DNA of 64,000 bases. Origin: Fictibacillus phosphorivorans (GTDB lineage Bacteria > Bacillota > Bacilli > Bacillales > Fictibacillaceae). The notes under the pieces were generated by a model. The model saw only the letters and a program-made list of their open reading frames with translations, was not told the origin of the DNA and did no database searches. The stretch is taken from contig NZ_CP015378.1 of assembly GCF_001629705.1 (NCBI RefSeq), forward strand, positions 992,001-1,056,000, written 5' to 3'. A program made the position numbers and the translations under genes. Within the stretch, counting starts at the first letter, position 1, and every line of letters begins with the position of its first letter. Below are positions 9,463 through 19,641 of the stretch, in pieces.

Positions 9463-12400
9463 ATTCACAACAAAAATCAAGGAAACGTTTCTTTTTTCTT
9501 TTTATTCTGCTCATCATCGGATTGATCACTTCACCGTTTTGGATGTGGTGGATCAAACAAGACAACATGCTGGACGTGGCGATTGTAGATAAGACGATAA
9601 ACGAAGATTCCTTTAGAGAACATAATGGTTTAGTTTGGACGTTAAACCATTTAAAGATCGTAAATAAGAAAGAAGAAGCCTACCAAGAGGATAAGCATTT
9701 TTACAAGAATGTGCCAACGTCTAATAAGGGTAAAGAGCCAGATATCCTTTATGTAGCTGATAGCTATGGTGTTGAAGTGCTGAACCAAGAAAACAAACCG
9801 AGTGTCAAAGGTGGTCTGACACCTAGTGAAGTTGAGAATATCAGACGTACTGTGATGTCTGGGAAAACAAACCTCATCGCGGAATTTAATACGTTTGCGA
9901 GTCCAACCGGTAAAGAAGCAAGAGAAGGAATATCAGAACTGTTAAATGTGGAGTGGTCGGGATGGATTGGCAGATATTTTATAGATCTTAATGGTAAAGA
10001 AGTTCCAAGCTGGGTGAAGAGAAACTATAAAGATCGTTATGGAGAGTGGACGTTTAAGAGCGGTGGCATGTTGTTCGTGCATGAAAAAGGCGAGATGGTT
10101 ATCTTAGAGAATAAAGACTTGAAGAAAAAAGGAGCACAGTTTTCTTTCACAAAAGAAGGAAAGAAATCTTATGGACTAGATGCATCTGTTCCTTATCATT
10201 ATTGGTTCGATATTATTAAACCGATAAATAGCCAAGAAGTTATGGCAAATTATGAATTGAAGCTAACCGATACCGGGAAGAGCAAGCTTCTAAAACATCA
10301 AATTCCTCTGATGTTTCCCGCTATCATACAGCATCAGAATGCAATATATAAAACTACTTACTTTGCGGGTGACTATGCCGATCAAGCAGAGCTTCCTGAG
10401 TTGTACCAAACATGGGGTATCAGTTTCATTAAACAGAAATTTGCTTTGGATGATGGTCAAGGAAGTACGTTTTATTGGAAGGTGTACCTACCCTTAATGA
10501 AATCGATTCTGCAAAACGAGCAAAGTATTAAGAAACCAGATTCAACCACTCAGATCCAAGAAAAGAATGGCATTAAGATAAATGCAAAGGCATCAGGTGA
10601 TTATTTACAAGTTCTTGAGGACGGGAAATGGAAAAACTTCTTAATAAAAGGAGTGAATATGGGAATTGCAAAACCAGGAAGCTTTCCAGGTGAGACAGCC
10701 ATTTCTAAGAGTGAATATTTCCGGTGGTTTAAACGAATCGGGGAGATGAACGCAAATGCTATTCGTGTCTATACAATTCATCCACCAGGCTTTTATGAAG
10801 CTTTTTATGAATACAACAAGATTGCAAAAAAGCCGTTATACCTTTTTCATGGTGTATGGGTGAATGAAGATCAGTTAAAGGCAAAGCAAGATGTTTATGC
10901 ACCGGAAGTAACAGAATCATTTAAGAAAGAAATCAAACATGTAGTGGATATTGTTCACGGTCAAGCGAATATTCCAAAGTTGCCAGGACATGCGGGCGGA
11001 GAGTATAAGAATGATATTTCTCCTTATGTACTGGGCTTTATTCTCGGTGTAGAATGGGACCCGGAAGTTGTGGTTTCGACGAACGAGAAGCATCAATCGA
11101 AAAACCGGTTCGATGGCCAATATTTTTCTAGCTCAAATGCCTCGCCTTTTGAGAATTGGCTCGCATCGATGTTGAACTATGCAACAGATTATGAGACGAA
11201 AACGTATCAGTGGCAGCACGCGATGAGTCATGTGAACTGGGTAACGACAGATACGTTGAAACACCCTGCTGAACCTTCAGAAAAGGAAGATAAAGTCTCT
11301 GTAGATCCAAATAGCTTGAAACCACAGAATGCGTTTAAATCAGGTTACTTTGCTTCCTATCACGTATATCCGTATTATCCTGATTTTTTAAACTATGAGA
11401 AAAAGTATCTGGAGTATGTAGACCATCGTGGAAAGAAAAATAACTATGCTGGTTACTTACATGATTTAAGGAAAGTCCATGATATGCCAGTCGTCGTTGC
11501 TGAATTTGGAGTACCGAGTTCAAGAGGAATCACCCATGAGAACGCATTTGGATGGAACCAAGGGCACCATTCTGAAAAGGATCAAGGGAAATATAACACG
11601 AGGCTGTTTGAAGATATTGTCGAAGAACAGATGGCAGGTGGCATGGTATTTACATGGCAGGATGAATGGTTCAAACGAACATGGAACACGATGGACTTTG
11701 ATAACCCAGACAGACGGCCATATTGGTCTAATGCTCAGACAAATGAACAGCAGTTTGGACTGTTATCATTTGATCCGGAGTCTCCAATCAGAGTAGATGG
11801 GGAAGTGGAGGATTGGGTAGATCTAGCTCCTTATCAAAAAAGCAGCTCTAAAAGCAATGATTTAAAAGCTTTATACGTTACGAGTGATAACCGATATGTA
11901 TATATGCGGTTGGATTATAACAGCAGGATAGATAGAGAGAGCATGAACACAACGATATTAATAGATACCATTCGTAATCAAGGTCAGCTGTCATCACCAG
12001 ACGGAGTAGTTAAGTTAGATGCTGGTGCAGAGTTTGCTATAAATCTTACGAATGCGAAAAATTCTAGAATACTAGTTGATAGTTATTATGACAGCAATTA
12101 TTACATGTACGGACATGAACTAAAGATGATCGAGCAAAAAAGTTATGCCGATCAAAAAAACAATGGAATCTATCATCCAATAGAAATGGCTTTAAACAAA
12201 GAACTAACCATACCAAGTACAAAAGAAGTTATTCCGTTTCAGTCGTTTGAAACAGGTAAATTGCGTTTTGGCAATGGAAATCCTGAAGGTAAAGACTATG
12301 ATTCTCTTACAGATGTCAGCGTGAATGAAAAAGAAGGGATTATAGAGATTAGAATTCCTTGGCTACTTCTTAACGTGAAAGATCCTAGTTTGCATGAAGT

Positions 12401-12656
12401 GATGGGAGATATGTGGGAAGGTACGTTGTCTGCAAGTGAAAAAACAGATGGTTTTGCTATTGCTGCTTACACGTATAAAGCAAACGGAGCTGTTAGTGAC
12501 TCCCTTCCACAATCAAAAGAGGGTATGATTTCACTTCAAAATGTAAGAAAGTATATGTGGAATGAATGGGATGAACCAGTCTATCAGGAACGACTAAAAC
12601 AATCTTATTATGAACTGCAGAAAACGTTTGGAAATGTAAAAGAAGCGGGGGAATGA
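9459..12656 (+). CDS. Membrane-anchored glycoside hydrolase-like protein of the polysaccharide operon
   Basis: The 1065-residue protein starts at ATG 9459 (GGGGGA 8 nt before, ATGA overlap with the synthase stop). One N-terminal helix (~9-27) anchors a large extracellular part. Residues ~50-340 look like a Rossmann-like extracellular domain. Residues ~390-770 resemble a TIM-barrel glycosidase: LIKGVNMGIAKPG, then NAIRVYTIHPPGFYEAF, LGVEWDPEVV, and VVAEFGVPSSRG, where the last Glu is in the place of a GH-A clan nucleophile. Residues ~790-1060 look like a beta-sandwich carbohydrate-binding region. Polysaccharide synthase operons often carry such a hydrolase or transferase to trim or modify the exported chain. 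The exact GH family is unassigned. Confidence 0.75.
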   Translation: MNSQQKSRKRFFFLFILLIIGLITSPFWMWWIKQDNMLDVAIVDKTINEDSFREHNGLVWTLNHLKIVNKKEEAYQEDKHFYKNVPTSNKGKEPDILYVADSYGVEVLNQENKPSVKGGLTPSEVENIRRTVMSGKTNLIAEFNTFASPTGKEAREGISELLNVEWSGWIGRYFIDLNGKEVPSWVKRNYKDRYGEWTFKSGGMLFVHEKGEMVILENKDLKKKGAQFSFTKEGKKSYGLDASVPYHYWFDIIKPINSQEVMANYELKLTDTGKSKLLKHQIPLMFPAIIQHQNAIYKTTYFAGDYADQAELPELYQTWGISFIKQKFALDDGQGSTFYWKVYLPLMKSILQNEQSIKKPDSTTQIQEKNGIKINAKASGDYLQVLEDGKWKNFLIKGVNMGIAKPGSFPGETAISKSEYFRWFKRIGEMNANAIRVYTIHPPGFYEAFYEYNKIAKKPLYLFHGVWVNEDQLKAKQDVYAPEVTESFKKEIKHVVDIVHGQANIPKLPGHAGGEYKNDISPYVLGFILGVEWDPEVVVSTNEKHQSKNRFDGQYFSSSNASPFENWLASMLNYATDYETKTYQWQHAMSHVNWVTTDTLKHPAEPSEKEDKVSVDPNSLKPQNAFKSGYFASYHVYPYYPDFLNYEKKYLEYVDHRGKKNNYAGYLHDLRKVHDMPVVVAEFGVPSSRGITHENAFGWNQGHHSEKDQGKYNTRLFEDIVEEQMAGGMVFTWQDEWFKRTWNTMDFDNPDRRPYWSNAQTNEQQFGLLSFDPESPIRVDGEVEDWVDLAPYQKSSSKSNDLKALYVTSDNRYVYMRLDYNSRIDRESMNTTILIDTIRNQGQLSSPDGVVKLDAGAEFAINLTNAKNSRILVDSYYDSNYYMYGHELKMIEQKSYADQKNNGIYHPIEMALNKELTIPSTKEVIPFQSFETGKLRFGNGNPEGKDYDSLTDVSVNEKEGIIEIRIPWLLLNVKDPSLHEVMGDMWEGTLSASEKTDGFAIAAYTYKANGAVSDSLPQSKEGMISLQNVRKYMWNEWDEPVYQERLKQSYYELQKTFGNVKEAGE

Positions 12657-12659
12657 TTC

Positions 12660-13025
12660 ATGGCAAGAATCCTTTTAGCAGAAGATGAAGAAATTCTGCG
12701 CATGCTTGTTCTAGATACACTTGAAGATGAAGGTTATGAGATCGATGAGGCGACGGACGGGCAAGAAGCATATGAGAGGTTATTAATGAATGATTATGAC
12801 CTTGTCATTTTAGACTATATGATGCCGCGTATGACAGGACTTGAAGTTGTTGAGAAAACGAGAAATGATTTAAACAAAAAGAACATGAAAATGATGATTC
12901 TTTCAGCAAAAAACCAACAAGCAGACCGTGAACGGATGAAGGAAGCGGGTGCGGATTATTTTATGTCAAAGCCGTTCAGTCCTCAGCAGCTTCTTGAAAC
13001 GATAGGGGAGATTCTGGGTGCGTAA
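12660..13025 (+). CDS. Single-domain response regulator (CheY-like receiver)
   Basis: The 121-residue protein is a complete stand-alone receiver: acidic pair Glu8/Asp9 (LLAEDEE), phospho-acceptor Asp52 (LVILDYMMP), a Ser in the switch position (MMILSAK) and Lys in SKPF. It has no output domain, so it should act as a diffusible phosphate carrier or bind a partner. It starts 3 nt after the glycosidase-like gene and its 3' end overlaps the kinase gene by 8 nt. In this operon it could shuttle phosphate between the hybrid kinase and the Hpt domain of the cyclase, or act on the HEAT protein (inference). Confidence 0.9.
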   Translation: MARILLAEDEEILRMLVLDTLEDEGYEIDEATDGQEAYERLLMNDYDLVILDYMMPRMTGLEVVEKTRNDLNKKNMKMMILSAKNQQADRERMKEAGADYFMSKPFSPQQLLETIGEILGA

Positions 13026-15876
13026 CTATTTTAAAAGGAGCTTGGGTAGGAAAGTAATTCTTATTAATCTAGTTTTTGTTTTCCTACTTCTAGCAGGTAT
13101 GGTCTCCCTGAGACTATATCATGTCAATCTGACGGAATCACTTGATAAACAGATCTCGGCGAAACAGAGCAAATTGAACTTTGTTGAGAATATGCGAGAG
13201 AATTTAAACTCAGTAATGTTTGATTCAAGGGGTTATTTTGCTTTTGGAACAGATACATTCTTAGAAAATATTGAAAAGAAAGAATTGCAGATTAATAAAG
13301 ACTTAACAACGTTCAATAAGGTATATCGATCTGATGAAGATAAAGCACTTTCAAGTGAAATCCAAGAGTTTACCAATCGTTATTTTAATGAATCACTTCC
13401 TAGTGCCATTCAATACAAAAGAGAAGGACAACTCGAAGAACTTGTGGAAATGTCACAGAGCGGGGGAACACAACGGGTAAATGATGTGCTTCAATCACTA
13501 AATAGCTTTGAGTCAGATGTCCAAGAAGAAATTAATTTTATATATGAAGAAAAAGATGAAAAGACAAGTACGAGTCAATGGATCTATTTTTCATTTTTAA
13601 CGTTTATGGTGTTGGTGTTTATCGTTCTTATCCGATTGATGATGAAACAATTTGGAGGACCTCTCAAGGAGATTGCAAATGTATCTACACAGATTACAAA
13701 TGGGCTCTTTGTTACGGATGTTCCACACACACAAAGACTTGATGAGATTGGTTTGCTCTCACAAGCCTTTGAGAAGATGATCCGAAGCACTCAGGATAAT
13801 GAACAAGAACTAATTGCTCAGAATGAAGAACTTGCAGCTCAGCAGGATGAATTAAATGAGCAACAAGAAAAGCTTCGTGAAGCTTTATCGACCACAGAGC
13901 AGAATGAAAAGATGCTTCTCAGAATGAATTCTTTTATTCATTCGATCTCTAATACACTTGATAAGGATCAACTATTAAAGAGCATCATTTCTAATATGGT
14001 TGAAATCACCTATTCAAGCAAGGGACTAATCTGGTTGATTGATGGGAATCAAACCGCATCTGTCGGTCTTTCAGAAACTGAGCAAATTCAATTTAAACAA
14101 CATTTTCCTGACTCTGGGATGTTTGAGAAATTAAAAGAGAGTAGCTTATCACATCAAGTGATGAGAGATACTTCAACATCAGAAAGAGGGTACGTGGAAC
14201 AAAAGTATAAATCAGGAGATCTGTACATTCCCATCTTTTCAGGAAAGCGTGAGATAATGGCCGTTTTGGTCGTAACTCGAATCGGATCAACTTATTCGTG
14301 TGATGAAGTAACAGAGTATCAAGGTCTAGCACGCCAGGTCGCTCTTTCGCTTGAAAAGATCATGTTGTATGAAGATAGTGAGAAACAACGAGTAACGATG
14401 AAAAATGTGATGAACAGCATTCACGAAGGCATACAGCTAATCGATAACAAAGGAAATATCATTTCTGCCAATCAAAAATTTTGTGAGTTTATGAGCTGTA
14501 ATCTACCGGACCAATTGACTAACATGAGATACGAGGAATGGACTCGACGGTTAGAAGGAAGAGTTCAAGAAGCTCGTGAACTTCTGGCATTTATTCAAGG
14601 TGCGGTCCATGAAAAAAATGATGTTGGCATTTCACATGTATTTGAGTTAGATGGTGAAGTAAAGCGTGTCATTCAGATTTATTCGGAAAGTCTCATCCAA
14701 AACGATACAAAATTAGGTACCGTTATCGTATACCGTGACATTACAAAAGAACACGAAGTGGATCAGATGAAGTCGGAGTTTGTTACAACGGTAAGTCACG
14801 AGCTTCGAACTCCGTTATCTAGCGTTTTAGGATTTACGGAGTTGATGCTCACACGTGAGTTAAAACCAGAGCGTCAAAAGAAGTATTTAACAACCATCCA
14901 CCAAGAGGCGTTCAGGCTGACTTCACTGATAAACGATTTTCTAGATGTGCAAAAGATGGAGAGCGGAAGCCAGGAGTTTGATAAAAAGTATCACTCGATC
15001 TTGCCGATCATTCAAGATGTAATCGATGTTCAAAAGGTAAATAGTGATAAACACGTGTTTGTTATGGATATCCAAACGGAAAAGTTATCCGTGTTCGGAG
15101 ATCGAGATAAGTTATCACAAGTGTTTATGAACCTAATATCGAATGCGATAAAATACTCACCTGAAGGTGGAAAAGTTTTGGTGAGACTCTACCATACTAA
15201 TAAACATCTTATCATAAATATTAAGGATGAGGGGCTCGGCATTCCACAGTCGGCAATAGGTGATTTGTTTACGAAGTTCTATAGAGTGGACAACTCCGAT
15301 CGGAGAAAAATTGGTGGTACTGGCCTTGGTCTTGCTATTGTTAAAGAAATTGTGAAAGTGCATGGAGGGCAAATATCGGTAGAGTCAACATTAGGTCAGG
15401 GAAGTATCTTTACCGTAAAGTTTCCTGTCATAGAAGATGTTTATGTGAATGCCTCGATAACGATGGATAAGGGACAGAAAGCTGATATTATTATTATTGA
15501 AGATGATAGGCATCTTGCAGGGCTTATTACTGAAGAACTGATTGAACGAGGCTTCCAGATTGCACAGTATAATAAAGGTGAAGAAGCTTTGATCATGATC
15601 GAGAAATTAAAGCCGGAAGCTATCATATTAGACATTCTACTTGAAGGGGAGATGGATGGCTGGCAAGTGATTCAAACCCTTAAAGCAAATGAGAACACGA
15701 AAGACATTCCCATTTTCATCTCAACAGCACTTGATGAGAAGCAGCGAGGACTTAACTTAGGTGCTGCGGGGTACTTGATCAAACCATATCAACCAAGCCA
15801 GTTAACATCCTCTATCCTCCAAGTTTTGTTGAACAAAGAGAAGAATGGACACATTTTGGTGCCAGAAGAAAAATAA
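13018..15876 (+). CDS. Hybrid sensor histidine kinase (TM-HAMP-GAF-PAS-HisKA-HATPase-REC)
   Basis: The start is GTG 13018, with AGGGGAG 8 nt upstream. Two membrane helices (~9-26 and ~190-210) flank an extracellular helical sensor domain of CHASE3-like type. HAMP follows (~212-262), then a Gln/Glu-rich coiled coil (~262-300), a GAF-like domain (~305-455), a PAS domain (~460-580), HisKA with VSHELRTP (phosphorylated His594), a HATPase with N (NLISNAIKYSPEGG), G1 (DEGLGIP) and G2 (GGTGLGLAIV) boxes, and a C-terminal receiver with Asp872. The hybrid layout demands an Hpt partner, and the first gene of the operon supplies one. A terminator follows directly. The signal is unknown. Confidence 0.9.
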   Translation: MRNYFKRSLGRKVILINLVFVFLLLAGMVSLRLYHVNLTESLDKQISAKQSKLNFVENMRENLNSVMFDSRGYFAFGTDTFLENIEKKELQINKDLTTFNKVYRSDEDKALSSEIQEFTNRYFNESLPSAIQYKREGQLEELVEMSQSGGTQRVNDVLQSLNSFESDVQEEINFIYEEKDEKTSTSQWIYFSFLTFMVLVFIVLIRLMMKQFGGPLKEIANVSTQITNGLFVTDVPHTQRLDEIGLLSQAFEKMIRSTQDNEQELIAQNEELAAQQDELNEQQEKLREALSTTEQNEKMLLRMNSFIHSISNTLDKDQLLKSIISNMVEITYSSKGLIWLIDGNQTASVGLSETEQIQFKQHFPDSGMFEKLKESSLSHQVMRDTSTSERGYVEQKYKSGDLYIPIFSGKREIMAVLVVTRIGSTYSCDEVTEYQGLARQVALSLEKIMLYEDSEKQRVTMKNVMNSIHEGIQLIDNKGNIISANQKFCEFMSCNLPDQLTNMRYEEWTRRLEGRVQEARELLAFIQGAVHEKNDVGISHVFELDGEVKRVIQIYSESLIQNDTKLGTVIVYRDITKEHEVDQMKSEFVTTVSHELRTPLSSVLGFTELMLTRELKPERQKKYLTTIHQEAFRLTSLINDFLDVQKMESGSQEFDKKYHSILPIIQDVIDVQKVNSDKHVFVMDIQTEKLSVFGDRDKLSQVFMNLISNAIKYSPEGGKVLVRLYHTNKHLIINIKDEGLGIPQSAIGDLFTKFYRVDNSDRRKIGGTGLGLAIVKEIVKVHGGQISVESTLGQGSIFTVKFPVIEDVYVNASITMDKGQKADIIIIEDDRHLAGLITEELIERGFQIAQYNKGEEALIMIEKLKPEAIILDILLEGEMDGWQVIQTLKANENTKDIPIFISTALDEKQRGLNLGAAGYLIKPYQPSQLTSSILQVLLNKEKNGHILVPEEK

Positions 15877-15890
15877 TCATTATTAAAGAA

Positions 15891-15919
15891 AAAGCCTGCG
15901 ACATCGATTGCAGGCTTTT
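15891..15919. terminator. Rho-independent terminator of the polysaccharide operon
   Basis: AAAGCCTGC / GCAGGCTTT with a 10-nt loop; flanked by A and T on both sides, so usable in both directions. It overlaps the stop codon of the convergent GNAT gene. Confidence 0.8.
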
Positions 15920-16532
15920 ATAGTGTACGTAATCTATATTTTTCTTCCCTTTCAATAAAACCTTGTTTAACATCTATCCACTCTTCTTTTGTAATGGAAT
16001 ACAACACGGCATTTCGAATATATCCGTTCGAGAGTATACGTTCATTCCTGATTACGCCTTCTTTTATTGCTCCAATTCGTTCAATCGCTTTTTGTGAACG
16101 TTCATTACGCTCGTCAGTTTTGAATTGTACGCGGATAAAGTTTAAAGTTTCAAAACAAAACGTGAGAAGAAGCAGCTTACAAGTTGAATTGACGAATGTT
16201 CGCTGATAATCCTTACCATACCAGGTTGAGCCTAACTCACAGGTTCGTTGTGTAGAATTTATTTCGTAAAGACGAGTAGTACCAACGATTTGATTGTTTT
16301 TCTTGTTAATGATAGTAAAAGGAAGAGCTAATCCTTTCTCACGAAGTTGTATCGCATGAGTAACCCAAGTATCCATTTCCTGCTGAGTTTGTATGGCTGA
16401 TAACATATAGTGCCAGTGATTTGAATGATTAATCTGGTAAAGGGATATAGAGTGTTTATTTTCCATAGGAACTAACTGAATGACATCGTTTTCTAATGTC
16501 GGAGGAGATTTGAATATTATTGGTATCTTCAT
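15918..16532 (-). CDS. GNAT acetyltransferase, RimJ/RimL type
   Basis: The 204-residue protein shows the RimJ-like layout: an N-terminal strand with IQLVPMENKH, a middle FTIINKKNNQIVGTTRLYEI, and RVQFKTDERNERSQKAIERIGAIKEG, the acetyl-CoA-contacting region followed by the typical Ala/Ile loop. It probably acetylates a protein N-terminus or small amine; target unknown. I prefer ATG 16532 because AAAGGATG lies 5-6 nt upstream; a start 16 codons earlier (16580) has no ribosome site. Confidence 0.82.
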   Translation of the reverse strand: MKIPIIFKSPPTLENDVIQLVPMENKHSISLYQINHSNHWHYMLSAIQTQQEMDTWVTHAIQLREKGLALPFTIINKKNNQIVGTTRLYEINSTQRTCELGSTWYGKDYQRTFVNSTCKLLLLTFCFETLNFIRVQFKTDERNERSQKAIERIGAIKEGVIRNERILSNGYIRNAVLYSITKEEWIDVKQGFIEREEKYRLRTL

Positions 16533-16597
16533 GTTTTCATCCTTTAAATGGTTATTTATGTTAACATTTATTAAAAACAAATTGCTGAGGTGAAACG

Positions 16598-16729
16598 ATG
16601 GAGTTCTTTATATTAATTATTTTAGTCGTATTTTTGTTCGACGCTGCAAAAATCCGAAAACAAAATGAGACGGTTATTATGCAGAATGAAAAAATGATTG
16701 CACTACTAGAAGAGATAAAGAATAAATAA
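16598..16729 (+). CDS. 43-residue single-pass membrane peptide
   Basis: ATG 16598 is preceded by GAGGTG at a 5-nt spacing. The product has a hydrophobic N-terminus (FFILIILVVFLF, residues 3-14) and a charged helical tail (KIRKQNETVIMQNEKMIALLEEIKNK) that looks like a short coiled coil. This N-terminal-anchor plus heptad tail is common among unannotated small Bacillus membrane proteins. It ends 1 nt before the stop of the convergent hypothetical gene. Function unknown. Confidence 0.6.
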   Translation: MEFFILIILVVFLFDAAKIRKQNETVIMQNEKMIALLEEIKNK

Positions 16730-16730
16730 A

Positions 16731-17168
16731 TTACTCTTCTTTATAAAGATTAAAGAATTGGTAATGATCTTTTCCGGTAATCTTTAACACGAGTTTTTTG
16801 TTTTCTTTTAATCTATTAATGTTTCCATCAAAAGTTACAGTTATTTGGTTGGGAAACTGGTTCATAGCAAATGTGTATTCACCAATCTCTTTTTGCTTTT
16901 TTTCTTGACCATATGCCGTACTGAGCGTGAACGTCAGTTCTTTCGGTAGAATGTTTTTACCTTCGATATGTGTTAGCTTTAGTTGATTTGTTTTATCAAT
17001 AGAAAACGACGCTTGCCAGTAATCATTTTCTCCAGAATAAATAATTCCGTCATTTATGGATGTTGGTCCCTTGGTACTTGAAGTTGGAGCTGAATCTTTA
17101 AAGAAAATCGTTAAAACAGAAACAAATCCTATTAATAAAACAGCAGCTAAAATAAGCTTCTTTTTCAT
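16731..17168 (-). CDS. Secreted or membrane-anchored hypothetical protein
   Basis: The 145-residue product begins MKKKLILAAVLLIGFVSVLT, a signal peptide or membrane anchor without a lipobox Cys, followed by a Ser/Thr/Pro linker and a soluble beta-rich domain of about 105 residues with many Lys, Thr and Asn. I do not recognise a family. Position and strand suggest it is monocistronic, preceded by GGAGGATG. Confidence 0.65.
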   Translation of the reverse strand: MKKKLILAAVLLIGFVSVLTIFFKDSAPTSSTKGPTSINDGIIYSGENDYWQASFSIDKTNQLKLTHIEGKNILPKELTFTLSTAYGQEKKQKEIGEYTFAMNQFPNQITVTFDGNINRLKENKKLVLKITGKDHYQFFNLYKEE

Positions 17169-17263
17169 CCTCCACCGTTCCTCTCATCCACTACATAACA
17201 GTTTATTCTTTGTTTAATGGTGAATTCCTTGTTTCAAGCAACTCTTAGAATGGAGGTGGATGC

Positions 17264-17731
17264 GTGAAAATCAGAAAGTACGAAAGTAAAGATTTTCAGG
17301 CTGCTCTTGAGTACTGTTTACCACCACAACAAGCATTATATACGTCCATGCCTGTTGAGGTCCTTGAAACGTTTCAAAGAGATATTTTCAACCAGCCATT
17401 TGTCGTTTACTCTGACCAACAACTTGTAGGCTGGTTTGCTTTATATACAGATGGTTCAGGCAATATGTATACGAATAATAAGGAGGCTATACTATTAAAA
17501 TCATTTTCGATTGATGCTAGGTTTCAGAAAAGAAGATTTGCGCTGAATTCTTTGAGATTACTACCGAAAATCGTGAAGCAGCATTACAAGGATAAGAATG
17601 AAATCATATTAACGGTTCATGAAACGAACGGTGCGGCGATATCCCTTTATAGAAAAGCGGGATTCATCCATAAAGGTGAAAACTACCATGGGGAATATGG
17701 CACAGAGATGATTTTTCATATGAGTCTTTAG
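17264..17731 (+). CDS. GNAT family acetyltransferase
   Basis: The 155-residue protein has the GNAT core: LVGWFALYTDG strand, IDARFQKRRFALNSL as a variant of the acetyl-CoA pyrophosphate loop, ILTVHETNGAAISLYRKAGFIHKGENYHGEYGTEMIFHMSL as the conserved C-terminal region. Target unknown. Start is GTG 17264, with GGAGGTGG 7 nt upstream. Confidence 0.82.
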   Translation: MKIRKYESKDFQAALEYCLPPQQALYTSMPVEVLETFQRDIFNQPFVVYSDQQLVGWFALYTDGSGNMYTNNKEAILLKSFSIDARFQKRRFALNSLRLLPKIVKQHYKDKNEIILTVHETNGAAISLYRKAGFIHKGENYHGEYGTEMIFHMSL

Positions 17732-17819
17732 ACCTTTACAAAGTCTTAACCAAACCTTAACACCACTCCTTAGTAAAAATTGTAATAATTTCTATACATA
17801 GACAAAAGGGGTGGCAAGT

Positions 17820-19580
17820 TTGAATAAGGTTTTTCAACATATGCGTTCGCAGATTAAGAGTGTAAAGTTTTCTGAACAACTGAAACGAATTACATCACAG
17901 AAATTAAAGCTTCATTTACAGACAAAGCTATTATTGATGATGCTATCGTTATTTATCTTAACCATTTCGATCGTAGGTCTTTTTAGTTATAACAAGGCAT
18001 CTGAAACTACTAAAACAATTATTGAAAATCGTTTAGAACGTGAAACAGAAACTACATATGACATTGCAAAGAATCTTAAATTTAGTTTTATAAGAGATGA
18101 AGAAATGTTTAATCAGCGTGTGGCTGAAAGTATCAATTCACAGTATGTCGGCCTTCAGCAAGATGATATGAAAGCAACTATTTTCTTATTGCAAAATGGT
18201 ACGGTGATTCCGTATAAGACGAGCGGTAAAAAGCCAGTTGCTTTATCCTCAGTCAGTATGAAGAAAATAAGTGAATTAGAAAATGGTGTTCTTCACACGC
18301 ATATTCAAGATAAGCCTTACACACTAGCAATGAAACAGATTCAAGAGCTGAATGGAATCTACGTGATAGCTGTTGAAACAGAAAGTTATATGGAACCCGT
18401 ATATGAACTTAGAAACTTTATAACGGTTGCTGTAATCATTAGTATTCTTTTAACTGCATTAGTAATTATCTTCGTTATCAGAAGCATTACTTCGCCATTA
18501 TTAGCGCTCAACCAAGTTATGAAACGTGTTCAAAAAGGCGATTTTCAACATAATGTGGATTATCGTTCTAGACATATTGAAATTCAGAGACTCATTGATA
18601 GCTTTAACCAGATGATGTTGTTTATTAGAAATATACATGATCAGATTCAACAAATATCAGGTGAACTAACTGTTCAAGGCAATAAACTTGAACATACATA
18701 CAGTGAGGCCAACCAATATAATGAACAACTTGTAAGTAAGATAGAGAATGTGATGACAGGGGCGAAAGAAACGGCAATAAGCTCAGATCACAGTGTCCGA
18801 CTATTCACAGATATGCAAGAAAAAGTGAATGAGTTGAACAAAACGGTGATGACTGTGATGGATGAATTTTTATCTATGAATCACAATGCTGTTTCAGGTC
18901 AAGAAAAAGTAAGGCAGTTAGTTGGTGAGATTCATGATAATCATGATCGTTTTGTGCAATTAAACAAAATTATCGATGAGATGGGCACATACTCAAGTCA
19001 CTCCCAAAATGTAATCTCTACAATAAAGGAAATTTCTGAACAAACAAAACTGCTGGCATTAAACGCTCGAATTGAAGCGGCACGAGCAGGAGAAGCAGGA
19101 AGAGGTTTTGCAGTTGTTGCCGATGAGGTAGGGAAATTGGCAGACCAGTCGAGTAAAGCAGCGGCAGATATCATTGCGACAGTAAACCAAATGAATCAAA
19201 CAGCTTTACAGGCGATTCAGGAGTCACGCCTTCTTGGGGAAGCGAATCTATCACATGTGAAAAAGGTGAAGGATACAACTGGATTCATTCAATATTTAAT
19301 GAACTCAGTCTTAGACAACAATGAACGAATGGGTGAGATGAGTGTAGCTCTGAAACAGTTAAAAGTAGCATTGCCTGAGATTGAAACAGCTGCTATTCAA
19401 TTTTCAAGCATTTCTCAAGAAACTTTAGCAAGTTCAGAAGAGATGTCTGTAACTTCTGTTAAACAAAATGAAAAAATTAAACAAGCCTATCTCGTTGGAG
19501 CAACGTTATCTAGCCTGTCTCATCAATTAACACAGGAAAGTCAGTATAAGCGTGTAAGTGAAGGTAAAGAAACAGCATAA
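17820..19580 (+). CDS. Methyl-accepting chemotaxis protein
   Basis: The 586-residue receptor has TM1 (~35-55), an extracellular ligand domain of about 140 residues (single Cache-like), TM2 (~196-219), HAMP, and a cytoplasmic signalling domain. The hairpin tip is visible as [38 protein letters not shown] split around position 415-450, the CheA/CheW contact. It should direct CheA activity in response to an unknown ligand. I choose TTG 17820 as start because AGGGGTGG lies 6 nt before it; GTG 17811 in the same frame sits inside that ribosome site. It is monocistronic with its own terminator. Confidence 0.9.
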   Translation: MNKVFQHMRSQIKSVKFSEQLKRITSQKLKLHLQTKLLLMMLSLFILTISIVGLFSYNKASETTKTIIENRLERETETTYDIAKNLKFSFIRDEEMFNQRVAESINSQYVGLQQDDMKATIFLLQNGTVIPYKTSGKKPVALSSVSMKKISELENGVLHTHIQDKPYTLAMKQIQELNGIYVIAVETESYMEPVYELRNFITVAVIISILLTALVIIFVIRSITSPLLALNQVMKRVQKGDFQHNVDYRSRHIEIQRLIDSFNQMMLFIRNIHDQIQQISGELTVQGNKLEHTYSEANQYNEQLVSKIENVMTGAKETAISSDHSVRLFTDMQEKVNELNKTVMTVMDEFLSMNHNAVSGQEKVRQLVGEIHDNHDRFVQLNKIIDEMGTYSSHSQNVISTIKEISEQTKLLALNARIEAARAGEAGRGFAVVADEVGKLADQSSKAAADIIATVNQMNQTALQAIQESRLLGEANLSHVKKVKDTTGFIQYLMNSVLDNNERMGEMSVALKQLKVALPEIETAAIQFSSISQETLASSEEMSVTSVKQNEKIKQAYLVGATLSSLSHQLTQESQYKRVSEGKETA

Positions 19581-19587
19581 ATGAGGA

Positions 19588-19620
19588 AAGTGACGGGAAT
19601 GGTGATCCGTCACTTTTTTA
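19588..19620 (+). terminator. Rho-independent terminator of the MCP gene
   Basis: AAAGTGACGG / CCGTCACTTT with a 10-nt loop, then a T run to 19620. Confidence 0.85.
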
Positions 19621-19641
19621 GGTTCTTTATTAATGACTGAC

